Assembly: GCA_017305715.1 (NCBI GenBank)
Contig: JAFKKG010000008.1
Coordinates: 1 to 64,000 of the forward strand
Length of the DNA: 64,000 bases
Origin: Hyphomicrobiales bacterium
GTDB taxonomy: Bacteria > Pseudomonadota > Alphaproteobacteria > Rhizobiales > Xanthobacteraceae
Reading direction: 5' to 3'
The translations under genes were made by a program, and so were the position numbers. Shown piece by piece: positions 1 to 9,244 of this stretch. The notes under the pieces were generated by a model. It was not told the origin of the DNA, did no database searches, and saw nothing but the letters and a program-made list of their open reading frames with translations. The stretch's first letter is position 1; each line of letters opens with the position of its first letter.

Positions 1-431
1 GCGCGCTGCACCCGCGGTCTCATGTGCAATGTGCACAAGGAAGTGCGCACATGAGCATACAGGGCAGCGGAGAACATCCGACATTCCCTGCGCGATGGCT
101 TTACGGCTTATCACGTGCTCTCCCCGGAGAACGGCTCTTTTGCCTCCGTAGCGCCCTGGGAAGTCGAACGCCCCCAGGTGGATGGACGCCAGCAACGCGG
201 CGTCAGGACCACACGTCTTTGCCGTACGCTTTGGCCGCGCTCGTCAGGCGACAACCTCCACGTCCACCGCTCCCCGCCCAACGTCCGTGACGACGGCCGA
301 CGCCCTTCTGACCAGGGCGGGATGGGCAACATATGCCCCTGATTTACACTTCTGTAAATACGAAATATATTTTATTTTGAGGCTTGACATGACTTCCGAA
401 ATTCGGAAGTCATGATTTGCCCGTCGGGCTT
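1..431 (+). repeat. Dispersed repeat, copy 1 (left end cut by window)
   Basis: This stretch is nearly identical to a second copy in the same orientation near the right end of the window, and to an inverted copy near 50.1-50.6 kb. It holds a perfect 9-bp stem, CTCATGTGC with GCACATGAG at 19-27 and 47-55, present in all three copies. Its right end is a perfect 13-bp inverted repeat, CATGACTTCCGAA with TTCGGAAGTCATG at 388-400 and 402-414. The sequence GATTTGCCCGTCGGG that follows is also shared. Reading frames inside it look protein-like only because the repeat is conserved, and I do not call them genes. Confidence 0.85.
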
Positions 432-489
432 GGTATGCCAGGTCGCCAAGGTTACGCCCCGCGGCCGTTGAGCCTCGGCTCAAATCCAT

Positions 490-505
490 CGTGACCTGGA
501 TCACG
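490..505. promoter_or_regulatory. CRP-type palindrome upstream of the first double-glycine peptide
   Basis: The sequence CGTGA-CCTGGA-TCACG is a symmetric match to the CRP/FNR-superfamily pattern GTGA-N6-TCAC. It ends 76 nt before the ATG of the peptide gene. A near-identical site sits 78 nt before the second peptide gene near 31.2 kb. The binding protein is not encoded in the window, and assignment to the CRP family is inference. Confidence 0.55.
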
Positions 506-581
506 GCCCCCGCGGCGGGCCGGTCCTACCCTCTCCGGCACGGTGGATCAGACATCCATCAAATGGAGAGGAGATCAACAC

Positions 582-725
582 ATGCGTGACGATCAAGAGT
601 TGAGCATCGACCAGTTGTCCGCCGTGATCGGCGGCGCCACCAACAATAATAACGGCTCGCTGCCGCATCCGAAGCCTTCGCCAGTGGACGTGCTGATCAA
701 GTGGATTCTCAGCAAGCTCACCTGA
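582..725 (+). CDS. Double-glycine-leader peptide precursor 1 (bacteriocin-like, 47 aa)
   Basis: The ATG at 582 follows a strong ribosome site (GGAGAGGAG), so an in-frame start further upstream is unlikely. Residues 6-18 read ELSIDQLSAVIGG, the leader pattern cut after Gly-Gly by C39-peptidase ABC exporters. The predicted 29-residue core begins after residue 18. It holds an Asn run, a proline-rich stretch with His and Lys, and an amphipathic cationic tail (VDVLIKWILSKLT) like that of membrane-active peptides. It has no cysteine. No exporter, immunity or modification gene lies beside it; the next gene, a TTT permease, runs the other way. Whether the peptide is antimicrobial or a signal cannot be told from sequence. 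Leader class is fairly sure; function is inference. Confidence 0.75.
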   Translation: MRDDQELSIDQLSAVIGGATNNNNGSLPHPKPSPVDVLIKWILSKLT

Positions 726-818
726 CGACAGCCCGCGGAGCGGACTGCCCCGCGGCCGTGGGTCAGGATTTCGAGACGCTGCCCGAACCTGCCATAAAGG
801 CTTGCCGCAGTCGCAAGC

Positions 819-2318
819 CTAGTCCTCGTTCGCCTTGAACCGCCCCAGGCCCTTCATCACGAACGGCGCCAACAGGGCGATCAGCGCGATGCCGAGCAGC
901 GTGGCCGACATCGGGCTTTGCAGCAGCACCATGGGATCGCCGAGGCTGATCGCGAGCGCGCGGCGCAACTGGCTTTCGGCGATCGGCCCGAGGATGAGGC
1001 CGATGACGACGGGCGCGATCGGAAAATCGAACCGGCGCATCAGAAAGCCCATCACGCCGAAGCCGGCCAGCATCGACAGTTCGACCACCGACGGTTTTGC
1101 CGCGATGGTGCCCATGCACGCGAACACCAGAATGCCGGCGTAAAGCCATGGCTGCGGAATCGCGAGCAGTTTCACCCACAGGCCGACCAGCGGCAAATTG
1201 AGCACCAGCAGCATGACGTTGGCGATGAACAGGCTGGCGATCAGTCCCCACACCAGATCGGGGCGCTCGGCGAACAGCAGCGGTCCCGGGTTGAGGCCAT
1301 ACTGCTGAAACCCCGCCAGCATCATCGCGGCGGTGGCCGAGGTCGGAAGCCCGAGCGTCAACAGCGGCACCAGCGTGCCGGCGGCGGAAGCGTTGTTGGC
1401 GGCTTCCGGTCCCGCGACGCCTTCAATCGCGCCCTTGCCGAATTCTTCCGGATATTTCGTCAACCGCTTCTCGGTTGAGTACGACAGGAAGGTCGGAATT
1501 TCAGCGCCGCCGGCGGGAAGCGCGCCGATCGGAAAGCCGAACAGCGTGCCGCGCAGCCATGGTTTCCATGAGCGCTGCCAGTCCTGCCTGGTCATCCAGA
1601 GCGAGCCGCGGATCGGCTCCAGCTTCTCCTCGGTGTGATGACGGCGCGAGGCGACGTAGAGCGCCTCCCCCACCGCGAACAGGCCGACCGCCAGCGTCGT
1701 CACTTCGACGCCGTCGAGCAGTTCGGGGATGCCGAACGCTAGGCGCGGCTGGCCGGTGAGCTTGTCGATGCCAATCAGGCCGAGGATCAGCCCGATGAAC
1801 AGGCTGGTCAGGCCGCGGATCGGGGAGTCGCCAAAGGTGGCCGACACCGTGACGAAGGCGACGCACATCAGCGCGAAATAGTCTTCCGGTCCAAAGCGCA
1901 CCGCGAAATCGACCAGCCATGGCGCGAGGAACGCCAGACCGATGGTGGCGATGGTGCCGGCGACGAACGATCCGATCGCGGAGGTCGCAAGGGCCGGACC
2001 GCCGCGGCCGGCTTTCGCCATCTTGTTGCCTTCGAGCGCGGTCGCCATCGATGCGCTCTCGCCGGGCGTGTTGATGAGGATGGCGGTGGTCGATCCGCCA
2101 TACATGCCGCCATAATAGATGCCGGCGAACATGATCAGCGAACCGCCGGGATCGAGCTTGTAGGTGACTGGCAACAACAGCGCGACGGTCAGCGCGGGGC
2201 CGATGCCGGGCAGCACGCCCACGACGGTGCCGAGGAACACGCCGATCAGCGCGTACAGGAGATTCATCGGCTGCATGGCAACCGCCATGCCATGCGCGAG
2301 GGCGGCGAAGGTTTCCAT
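819..2318 (-). CDS. TTT transporter large permease (TctA family)
   Basis: This 499-residue polytopic membrane protein matches the usual length of TctA. It carries the family's glycine-rich early segment ([20 protein letters not shown]), then the [22 protein letters not shown] region that follows it in the family. Further on come repeated hydrophobic segments and the [20 protein letters not shown] motif. It would form the channel of a secondary transporter driven by a cation gradient. The start overlaps the stop of the small-permease gene (TAATG), so the two are translationally coupled. A longer in-frame extension upstream runs through that gene in another frame and is not real. The substrate cannot be read from sequence; citrate is only the founding example. 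Confidence 0.93.
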   Translation of the reverse strand: METFAALAHGMAVAMQPMNLLYALIGVFLGTVVGVLPGIGPALTVALLLPVTYKLDPGGSLIMFAGIYYGGMYGGSTTAILINTPGESASMATALEGNKMAKAGRGGPALATSAIGSFVAGTIATIGLAFLAPWLVDFAVRFGPEDYFALMCVAFVTVSATFGDSPIRGLTSLFIGLILGLIGIDKLTGQPRLAFGIPELLDGVEVTTLAVGLFAVGEALYVASRRHHTEEKLEPIRGSLWMTRQDWQRSWKPWLRGTLFGFPIGALPAGGAEIPTFLSYSTEKRLTKYPEEFGKGAIEGVAGPEAANNASAAGTLVPLLTLGLPTSATAAMMLAGFQQYGLNPGPLLFAERPDLVWGLIASLFIANVMLLVLNLPLVGLWVKLLAIPQPWLYAGILVFACMGTIAAKPSVVELSMLAGFGVMGFLMRRFDFPIAPVVIGLILGPIAESQLRRALAISLGDPMVLLQSPMSATLLGIALIALLAPFVMKGLGRFKANED

Positions 2319-2815
2319 TACAGCAGCCTTTCCAGGGGGCCGGCGGGAAGGCTCAAGGTCAATAGCCGATCGAAGGCGAGATAGATCAGCGTGGTCATGA
2401 CCAGCGCGATGGCGGTATCGACCAGGATGGCGCGCCGGCCAAAGGCTCGCGACGTCGTGACGAACAGCGCCGACGTCGCCAGGATGAAGCCGCCGCCGAG
2501 ACCGATGATGGCGATCAGCAGCGCGAGGCCGGCGAGGATCAGCAGCACCGCCTTGGGATCGGCACTTTCGCGCGCCGGCAGGTTGCCGCGCAGCGCGTCG
2601 ATCAGATTGCCGATCGCGAGAAGGCCGAGCCCGATCGCGATGACGACCGGCATCACCTCCGGCCCCATCCCATACATCGTCGTGGTCTGCAGTTGCCTGG
2701 AATCCCACACCAGCACCGCGGCAAGGGCCGCGAGCACCAGCGCAATGACGACGCCCGCGGCATCGACGCGCCGCCGCGCCGGCGCTGAATCGCTCGACGC
2801 GCTGTCCAGTGTCAT
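2318..2815 (-). CDS. TTT transporter small permease (TctB family)
   Basis: A 165-residue membrane protein with four hydrophobic segments: about 20-40, 54-72, 88-110 and 130-150. It ends in [14 protein letters not shown], the LPxGP-type tail common in TctB. TctB pairs with TctA in the membrane. It sits between the binding-protein and large-permease genes and overlaps both, with ATGA at the upstream gene's stop and TAATG at its own end. This gives the canonical C-B-A order. The subunit is poorly conserved between systems and gives no clue to the substrate. Confidence 0.9.
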   Translation of the reverse strand: MTLDSASSDSAPARRRVDAAGVVIALVLAALAAVLVWDSRQLQTTTMYGMGPEVMPVVIAIGLGLLAIGNLIDALRGNLPARESADPKAVLLILAGLALLIAIIGLGGGFILATSALFVTTSRAFGRRAILVDTAIALVMTTLIYLAFDRLLTLSLPAGPLERLL

Positions 2816-3780
2816 GATTTGACGAGACCGACCGACTTCAACACGTCGGTGACGCGGGCATTTTCCTTTTTCAGGAAGTCAGCGAACGCATCGCCGGAGA
2901 GATAGGCGTCATCCCAGCCCTTCTGCTTGAGGATGTCCTTCCAGGCGTCGGATTTGACCATCTTCTCCACCGCGTCGTTCAGCTTCTGCTTCTGTTCAGG
3001 GGTGATGCCGGGAGGTGCGACCACCGAACGCCAATTGGCCAGCACGAGATCGATGCCCTGCTCCTTGAAGGTCGGAATATCGCTGCCGGCGATCCGCTTT
3101 TCCGACGTCACGCCGAGCGCGCGCAATTTGCCGGACTTGATCTGGCCTTCATATTCGCTGAGGCCCGAAATGCCCGCGGTGACCTTGGCGCCAAGAATGG
3201 CGGCAAGCGACTCGCCGCCGCCGGAAAACGGAATGTAGTTGACCTTCTTGGCGTCGGCGCCGATCGCGCCCGCGAACAGCGCCGCCATCACATGGTCGAC
3301 GCCACCGGCCGAACCGCCGGCAAAGGTGACCTTGGCGATATCGGCCTTGAGCGCCGCGGCGAGATCCTGCGCGGTCTTGAGCGGCGAATTCGCCGGCACG
3401 ACGATGACCTGGATTTCCTCGGTGAGGCGCGCGATCGGTGTTACCTGCTCCAGCGTCACCGGCGACTTGTTCATGGCGAGCGCGCCGACCATGACGAAGC
3501 CGTTCACCATCATCTGATTACCGTCGCCCTTGGCGCCGTTGACGAACTGCGCGATGCCGACGCTGCCACCGGCGCCGGCAACATTGGTGACCTGGACGCT
3601 GCGCGCGACACCGGAGGCGACGAGCGCCTGCTGCATCGCACGGGCGGTCTGGTCCCATCCGCCGCCGGGCGCGGCGGGCGCCATCACCTTGAGTTCGAGT
3701 TGCTGCGCGAGGGCGGGGCTGGCTGCCGCGAGCGTCAATGCGACGGCCGCGCCGAGCAGGCGCGCATGATACTGTAGCAT
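2812..3780 (-). CDS. TTT periplasmic binding protein (TctC/Bug family)
   Basis: The chosen ATG at 3780 follows GGAGGAAC and begins a clear signal peptide ([25 protein letters not shown]), giving 322 residues. The mature part shows Bug-family features: an early [19 protein letters not shown] segment and the [10 protein letters not shown] loop that usually contacts a carboxylate. A central [15 protein letters not shown] stretch and IPFSGGGES follow. It would catch an organic acid in the periplasm for the two permeases encoded just downstream. An in-frame start 18 codons further up lacks a ribosome site. The ligand is unknown. Three other Bug-type proteins occur in the window. Confidence 0.92.
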   Translation of the reverse strand: MLQYHARLLGAAVALTLAAASPALAQQLELKVMAPAAPGGGWDQTARAMQQALVASGVARSVQVTNVAGAGGSVGIAQFVNGAKGDGNQMMVNGFVMVGALAMNKSPVTLEQVTPIARLTEEIQVIVVPANSPLKTAQDLAAALKADIAKVTFAGGSAGGVDHVMAALFAGAIGADAKKVNYIPFSGGGESLAAILGAKVTAGISGLSEYEGQIKSGKLRALGVTSEKRIAGSDIPTFKEQGIDLVLANWRSVVAPPGITPEQKQKLNDAVEKMVKSDAWKDILKQKGWDDAYLSGDAFADFLKKENARVTDVLKSVGLVKS

Positions 3781-3918
3781 TCGGGGTTCCTCCAGGCGTA
3801 TGCGAAAGCGGCGATGGCAAGCGATTTGCCGCATCGGTCATTTCGTCGCATATCAACCGGAAAACCCGCCGCTGTCCAGACGGGCCGTTCGCCGCGTCGT
3901 ATTCCCGGCAAAGCTGCT

Positions 3919-4509
3919 TCAGCCTCGCTCGGCGACGCGTTCGAGCTTCCTGCTCAGAATCCAGGAGATGCCGAGGAACACGGCCAGCAGCGCGAAAGCC
4001 GCACCCGAGGAAGCATCGTTCAAAACCTTTTCCGAGACGTGGCCGAAGGAATAGCCAGCCGAGACCATCGCCAAGGACCAGAGGCCCGCCGCAACGAAAT
4101 TGAACGCCAGGAACGTCGACCACGGCAACTGCGACATTCCGTACGCAAAGCCGGCGAAGCTGCGGATGCCGTTCGGGTAACGATGGAACAGGATCATCCA
4201 GGCATAGTGACGGTCGGCCAGCCGGGCTGCGGTCTGGACAAGGCGCGCGAGCTTGGGAAAAGATGCCAGCCATCGTGTGCCATAGCGCCGCCCGATCCAG
4301 AACCGGACCACGTCACCGGTAAAGCTGCCGGCCCAGCACACCATGATGAGCGTGCCATAATCGAGCGCGCCCGAATGCACCGCGTAGCCCCCGAACAGCG
4401 CCAGCAGCAGACTGTGCGCGGACGCATAGGCGAACATGAAGCTGTAGGCGGCATCGCCGTGCTGGCGTATGACATCGAGAAACGAGGCAAGATCGGTCGG
4501 AAACAGCAA
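3919..4509 (-). CDS. DedA family inner-membrane protein
   Basis: A 196-residue DedA/SNARE-associated-type membrane protein. The RYPNGIRSFAGFAYGMSQLPW segment matches the family's F-x-R-x-x-PGxR signature with Asn in place of the usual Gly. The SFTGDVVRFWIGRRYG segment carries the acidic and basic residues needed for membrane activity in DedA proteins. Members act in phospholipid flipping and proton-motive-force homeostasis. The start is TTG at 4509, with GGGGCTGA upstream; no ATG exists in this frame nearby, so the start is uncertain by a few codons. It lies 138 nt before the TTT binding-protein gene in the same direction and may be transcribed separately. Confidence 0.85.
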   Translation of the reverse strand: MLFPTDLASFLDVIRQHGDAAYSFMFAYASAHSLLLALFGGYAVHSGALDYGTLIMVCWAGSFTGDVVRFWIGRRYGTRWLASFPKLARLVQTAARLADRHYAWMILFHRYPNGIRSFAGFAYGMSQLPWSTFLAFNFVAAGLWSLAMVSAGYSFGHVSEKVLNDASSGAAFALLAVFLGISWILSRKLERVAERG

Positions 4510-4672
4510 ATCAGCCCCATTTTTATGTCACCCCGCGACACATCGTCACGACCGGGGCCGGGGCGAATACTACTATGTGGCCTCCGCGATTGGAAGCGGC
4601 GGCCGTTGGCGGCGGAAAAAGCGTGGAAGCGCACGTTCATGCCGGACCGGCGCACGGGCACTCTTGCCCATT

Positions 4673-5764
4673 CTATCCCCGGATCGCGATGCCACGTCCG
4701 CACGCGTCGTTGACGAAGCAGGCCAGGATCGCATCGTCGAGCTGATCCGATCGCACCCCGTCAAGTTTCACATCCGGAAAGCCGTGACTGCGAAGATAGA
4801 GCTGCATCCGCGACACGGCGCGCGCGCCTCCATACCTGACGATGGACTCCAAATCCCGCTTTGCTTCGGCTGGTTTCCCGGTTCGCACCAACGCAAGCGC
4901 ACGCTGGATGTAGAGGTCCACGAATTCGGGCCTGCCCGAAACCATTGGACTTGGGTCTTCCGGTTTTCCGAGAATGGCGTTCAAATCATCGAGTGCACCG
5001 GCATAATTGCCAGACGTCGCACGAACGACCGCGCGTATCTGAAGGGCTTCGCTGGCGTGGCGCAAAGCAAGCACGGCCGTCGCGTCATTTTCGGCCTCGC
5101 TGGCCTTGCCAAGCATCATGCGAATCTGGGCGCGGGACAGCAACGTCCTGGGTTCGTCCGGCTCAACGGCGATCGCAGAATTCAAATCCCGCTCGGCTTC
5201 ATCGAGGCCGTCGAGCCGGGACAGAATCACTGCGCGAATCCAGAAGGCGTCAACGTTCTCAGGACCGAGCGCAACCGCCCTGGTTGCGTCGCGAAGGGCG
5301 ATCTGGTCGTTCTGCCCCTGAAGCAAATAGGCTCGCGTCGCCAACGCACTGGAATTTTCGGGGTCAATCCGAAGCACCCGTTCGATGTCGGTAATGGCTC
5401 CGTTCAGATCGCCCGGTATCTTCAGGCGTCCGCGCAGCAGCAGCGCAGCGCTGTTGGAGGGGTCATCGGCGATGGCGGCATCCAGTTCGAGGATTGCCTG
5501 CTCAACCCGGGGAACAGAAATCAACTGGCGAGCGCGTTCGACCCGCGCTTGTGACCGGTGTTCGGCAGGAAGCGGCGAAGCGACCGGAGGTGGATCGCAC
5601 TCGCCTCTCATGACGGCCTTGAAATCGATGTTGCAAACTTTGCCGCCGAACGAACGGATGGGCCCAGCCGTCCCCAGGCGATCGGCTGCGAGACACGGCG
5701 CCACCAGCAATCCGGCCGCAAGGATGGTCACGGATGCAAGACGACGATTGTGTCCAAATGACAT
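4673..5764 (-). CDS. Secreted TPR-repeat protein
   Basis: A 363-residue protein with a signal peptide (cleavage likely after ...LLVAPCLA), so probably periplasmic. Residues about 85-300 hold tandem tetratricopeptide repeats, visible as spaced A-L-x-L-x-P and D-L-x-x-A-I patterns (ELDAAIADDPSN, DIERVLRIDPEN, RDLNSAIAVEPDE). TPRs serve as protein-docking surfaces, and no catalytic domain is present. The final 60 residues include three cysteines. It starts 8 nt after the stop of another TPR gene and is the last gene of a three-gene operon. The role is unknown; the context suggests an envelope complex with its two neighbours. Confidence 0.85.
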   Translation of the reverse strand: MSFGHNRRLASVTILAAGLLVAPCLAADRLGTAGPIRSFGGKVCNIDFKAVMRGECDPPPVASPLPAEHRSQARVERARQLISVPRVEQAILELDAAIADDPSNSAALLLRGRLKIPGDLNGAITDIERVLRIDPENSSALATRAYLLQGQNDQIALRDATRAVALGPENVDAFWIRAVILSRLDGLDEAERDLNSAIAVEPDEPRTLLSRAQIRMMLGKASEAENDATAVLALRHASEALQIRAVVRATSGNYAGALDDLNAILGKPEDPSPMVSGRPEFVDLYIQRALALVRTGKPAEAKRDLESIVRYGGARAVSRMQLYLRSHGFPDVKLDGVRSDQLDDAILACFVNDACGRGIAIRG

Positions 5765-5772
5765 CGTTCGGC

Positions 5773-6948
5773 TCAGTTGCAGCGCTTATCGAGCATGCAA
5801 GCCCTGATGGCATCCTGCAATGCCGGCGTCAGTTCGGTCGGCTCTTTGCTCGATCGCCAATATCCGGCAGCGTTCAGTGCGGCCAAGGTGCCCTGCCGCG
5901 CCGACGCGCTGACGCTCACCGCATGGATCGTGTCGGCGACCGCGAGGTCGGTTTGATCCAGTTCCCGGTGCACGCGGGCACGCATGAGCAAGGCCATGCC
6001 GAAATGCGGATCGATCTTCAGCGCACCGTCAAAGGCGGCCAGGGCGGCCTCCACCTTGCGAAATTGCATGTGCGTCGTACCCTGCGCATAAAAGGCGTCA
6101 GAGTCGACTGAACCAAGCGATATCGCTTCATCCAGGTCTGAAAGCGCCTCCTTTTCCCGGCCGGTCCTGTAAGCGAGGAATTTGCCCCGAGCCGCCAGCG
6201 AGAGCGCCGAACGGCTATAGGATACGGCAGTAGTGAGATCCTGTTCGGCGCGATCGGGCTGGCCGGAGGCTTCGTAGACGCTGGCGCGATTCTCCAGGGC
6301 TATGATGTGAAAGTCCAAACGATCTCCTCTGCCGTCGAGGTAGCCCTGACGATTGATCTCGGCGGGCGGCATGGCGACCAGATCATCGGCATCCTTCAGC
6401 GCCTCGCTGAACTGCCGCAGCTCGGCGTAACTCTTGCTGCGGAACAACAGCGCATAGGCGTCCTTCGGGTTTGCCGCCAATGCCATCGTGTAGTGACGAA
6501 TAGCCTCTTCCAGTTGGCCCGAGCGGTCGAACAAGGTCCCGATCATCCGCAAAGCAGGCCCGTTGGACGGGTTCAGCGCCAGCGCCTTCTCGAGGAAGGA
6601 CATGCCCTCCTCATAGCGTCCGCCGCGAAATGCGATGTTGGCACGCGATACGAATAGTCCCTCATTGGTCGGCGTCAGCTCGATCGCCGCGTCGTAGTCC
6701 CGCTGCGCGAGATCGAAGCGCTTGGTGCTGTGATAGCCCTTGCCCCGAATGAACAGGGCGTAGCCGCGATCGGCAGGTGATGTCGTCGTTTCAGCGATGA
6801 TCTTCGAGCACGGCTCAATCACTTCGCCGGGGCTGATTTCGACATCCGAAAGCTTGCAACTGGCCGGTTTCTCGGCGGCGAAGGCCGCCTCCCCGCCTGC
6901 AATCCCCGCCATCAACAGGAAGGTCCACACTGCGTGCCGGATCATCAT
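5773..6948 (-). CDS. Secreted TPR-repeat protein
   Basis: The ATG at 6948 overlaps the stop of the upstream small gene (ATGA), which fixes the start better than longer in-frame options. The 391-residue product begins with a signal peptide (MMIRHAVWTFLLMAGIAGGEAAFA). At least seven TPR units follow, for example RDYDAAIELTPTNEGLF, FLEKALALNPSNG and AFDGALKIDPHFGMALL. The C-terminus has a Cys pair (CMLDKRC) close to the tail of its downstream neighbour, which suggests the two TPR genes arose by duplication. No enzymatic motif is visible. Confidence 0.85.
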   Translation of the reverse strand: MMIRHAVWTFLLMAGIAGGEAAFAAEKPASCKLSDVEISPGEVIEPCSKIIAETTTSPADRGYALFIRGKGYHSTKRFDLAQRDYDAAIELTPTNEGLFVSRANIAFRGGRYEEGMSFLEKALALNPSNGPALRMIGTLFDRSGQLEEAIRHYTMALAANPKDAYALLFRSKSYAELRQFSEALKDADDLVAMPPAEINRQGYLDGRGDRLDFHIIALENRASVYEASGQPDRAEQDLTTAVSYSRSALSLAARGKFLAYRTGREKEALSDLDEAISLGSVDSDAFYAQGTTHMQFRKVEAALAAFDGALKIDPHFGMALLMRARVHRELDQTDLAVADTIHAVSVSASARQGTLAALNAAGYWRSSKEPTELTPALQDAIRACMLDKRCN

Positions 6949-7283
6949 GGCAGCCTCGACAAGAGATACGACACCGGAACGAATGCGTTGGTTCCGGCGC
7001 ACATGTTTTGATGTACGGTGCGAATCCGCGTGAGCGCCGTGAAACTGGCTATGCTCGAACTGGTGCGAATGGTACGGCCGCCGCAAATACCGGACCGGCC
7101 GGAGAGTTCGATCCCCGCCTCGGCTGTGCTCGAGCAACTGCCCGCAACACCGTTGTCGCGCTGGGCGTGCAGAACGACGCAGTTGGCGCCGACCTCGCGA
7201 AAAGACGCCGCCAGCGATGGTTGACTCCAGACTCCCAGAGCAGCCAGAGTGATCGCGGTTCCCGCGATGTTTCGGATGATCAT
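6945..7283 (-). CDS. Small secreted protein with four cysteines
   Basis: The 112-residue product starts with a signal peptide (MIIRNIAGTAITLAALGVW, cleavage near SLA-AS). The mature part of about 85 residues has four cysteines (in ANCVV, GSCSS, GICGG and NMCAG), enough for two disulfides in the periplasm. The GG-rich middle resembles no family I can name. A GTG 12 nt upstream is an alternative start; neither has a strong ribosome site. Its stop overlaps the next gene's start, so it heads an operon with two TPR proteins and may be their partner. Confidence 0.65.
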   Translation of the reverse strand: MIIRNIAGTAITLAALGVWSQPSLAASFREVGANCVVLHAQRDNGVAGSCSSTAEAGIELSGRSGICGGRTIRTSSSIASFTALTRIRTVHQNMCAGTNAFVPVSYLLSRLP

Positions 7284-7433
7284 GCTCAGCCCCACATTTT
7301 CAACTGGAGGGATACACGCACGAGTTGACTGCCCGACTAACCTGATCGTTAAACTTTTACCGGGGTGACCCGCAAACGGAGCTGCGCTAGCTTCCTTGCA
7401 ACAACAAGATCAACAACCAGAGGAAATGCCAAA

Positions 7434-9128
7434 GTGTATGACACGATCATCGTAGGCGGCGGCTCGGCGGGTTCTGTCATGGCGCACCGGCTATCGGCGA
7501 AGAGCAGTCACAAGGTCCTGCTGTGCGAGGCCGGCCAGGACACGCCGCCCGGCAACGAGCCGGCCGAGATCCGGGACAGCTATCCCGGCACGGCCTATTT
7601 CGATCCGCGCTTCCACTGGACCGAACTCAAGGTCACGACGCAGGTCGTCAGCCACAACAATCCCGACGAGGGGCGTCCGCCCTTGCGCAAATATGAGCAG
7701 GCGCGGGTGCTGGGCGGCGGCTCGTCGATCAACGGCCAGATGGCCAACCGCGGCGCACCGACCGACTACGACGAATGGGACGCGCGGGGCGCCACCGGAT
7801 GGGGCTGGAAGGACGTGCTGCCTTACTTCAAAAAGGTCGAACGCGACCTCGATTTCGACGGTCCATATCATGGCAAGGATGGCCGCATCCCGGTGCGGCG
7901 AATTCCGCGCGAACACTGGACACGGCACTCGCAAGCCTTTGCGGAGGCCTTCCAGCAGGCCGGCCATCCCTTCGTGGCGGACCAGAACGGCGAGTTCGTC
8001 GACGGATATTTCCCGGTGACGCACTCCAATCAGGCCGAGCAACGCGTCTCGGCGGCGATGGGCTATCTCGACCGCGACACGCGCAAGCGCGCCAATCTCA
8101 CGATCTCCACCAACACGCAGGTCCGGGAATTGCTGTTCGAAGGCACGCAATGCGTCGGCGTGAAGGCTGTTGTCGACGGCCGTGAACAGGAATTCCGCGG
8201 CCGCGAGATCATTCTGTGCAGCGGCGCGATCCATTCGCCGGCGCATCTGCTCCGCGCCGGCATCGGCCCGGTCGGCCATCTCAAGGACATGGGCATCCCG
8301 GTCCGGATGGGGCTGGCGGGCGTCGGCCAGCGCCTGATGGATCATCCCTCGATTTCGCTGTCGTCCTTCATCCGCCGCGGCGCGCGCATGAACGAGCATA
8401 CCAGGCGTCACATGCAGCTCGGCCTGCGCTATTCGTCCGGGCTGCCCGATGTGCCAAGGGGCGACATGTTCGTCGTGGTGCTGAGCAAATCGGCCTGGCA
8501 TGCGGTCGGCGCGCAGATCGGCTCGCTGCTGACCTTCGTCAACAAGACCTATTCGGAGACCGGCCAGATCAAGCTCGCCTCGCGCGATCCGGCTGCCGAA
8601 CCGACCGTCGAGTTCAACCTGTTGTCCGACCGGCGCGACCTCGACCGGCTGATGAGCGGTTTCCGCAAGATGGCGGCGGTGCAAATGAGCGAGGCCGTGC
8701 GGGCGGTCACCGACAAGCCATTCCCCGCCTCCTATACCGACCGCGTGCGCAAGATCGGCGTGGTCAACACCCGGAACCGGATTCTCACCAAAATCGCCGC
8801 CGCCCTGATGGACGGGCCGGCGGCGCTGCGCAGCTACATGATCGACAATTTCGTGGTCGAGGGATTTACCTTCGAGCAGGTGATCAACGACGACGAGGCG
8901 CTGGAAGCCTTCGTGCGCAAGGCAACCATCGGCGTGTGGCACGCCTCGTGCTCCTGCCGCATGGGCCGCGCCGACGATCCGATGGCGGTCGTCGACAACC
9001 AGGGCCGCGTCAAGGGCGTGCAGGGCCTGCGCGTGGTCGATGCCTCGATCTTCCCCGTCGTGCCCTGCGCCAACACCAATTTTCCGGTGCTGATGTCGGC
9101 GGAGAAGATCGCGCAAGCGATGCAGTGA
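7434..9128 (+). CDS. GMC-family FAD oxidoreductase (choline-dehydrogenase-like)
   Basis: The GTG at 7434 follows AGAGGAAAT and puts the FAD-binding motif IIVGGGSAGSVMAHRLS at residues 5-21. This start is preferred over an upstream in-frame ATG. The 564-residue enzyme shows GMC signature 1 (YEQARVLGGGSSINGQMANRG), signature 2 (GAIHSPAHLLRAGIGP) and the C-terminal catalytic region with WHASCSCRMG and CANTNFPVLMSAEKIA. The His in WHAS and the Asn in ANTNFP occupy the usual active-site positions. GMC enzymes oxidise alcohols with FAD, and the substrate here is open. It stands alone, divergent from the TPR operon. Confidence 0.93.
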   Translation: MYDTIIVGGGSAGSVMAHRLSAKSSHKVLLCEAGQDTPPGNEPAEIRDSYPGTAYFDPRFHWTELKVTTQVVSHNNPDEGRPPLRKYEQARVLGGGSSINGQMANRGAPTDYDEWDARGATGWGWKDVLPYFKKVERDLDFDGPYHGKDGRIPVRRIPREHWTRHSQAFAEAFQQAGHPFVADQNGEFVDGYFPVTHSNQAEQRVSAAMGYLDRDTRKRANLTISTNTQVRELLFEGTQCVGVKAVVDGREQEFRGREIILCSGAIHSPAHLLRAGIGPVGHLKDMGIPVRMGLAGVGQRLMDHPSISLSSFIRRGARMNEHTRRHMQLGLRYSSGLPDVPRGDMFVVVLSKSAWHAVGAQIGSLLTFVNKTYSETGQIKLASRDPAAEPTVEFNLLSDRRDLDRLMSGFRKMAAVQMSEAVRAVTDKPFPASYTDRVRKIGVVNTRNRILTKIAAALMDGPAALRSYMIDNFVVEGFTFEQVINDDEALEAFVRKATIGVWHASCSCRMGRADDPMAVVDNQGRVKGVQGLRVVDASIFPVVPCANTNFPVLMSAEKIAQAMQ

Positions 9129-9158
9129 GGGCCACCGCCGAACCCAGGTATTCACCGG

Positions 9159-9184
9159 CCGGATGTGACGTCGTTCACATCCGG
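9159..9184. promoter_or_regulatory. Perfect palindrome containing a CRP-type site
   Basis: CCGGATGTGA and TCACATCCGG form perfect 10-bp arms around six bases. The core TGTGA-N6-TCACA at 9164-9179 matches the E. coli CRP consensus exactly. It lies just after the GMC gene and 65 nt before the next gene's likely ATG, so it could be an operator for that gene. It lacks a T run and is a poor terminator candidate. The regulator is unknown. Confidence 0.6.
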
Positions 9185-9244
9185 AAATCCGGCTTTGAGC
9201 TACGCTGACAAAGGAGGTCATTGCTTTCTGCACGGAAGAAATCG

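Noticed and set aside
430-440. TTGGTATGCCA, identical to part of the oxalate operators
   Set aside because: It lacks the left arm TGGYAT at the right spacing and sits at the end of a dispersed repeat, so it is probably chance.
543-581. Longer start for the first double-glycine peptide
   Set aside because: The GGAGAGGAG ribosome site lies between the upstream start and the ATG at 582, so the shorter form is right.
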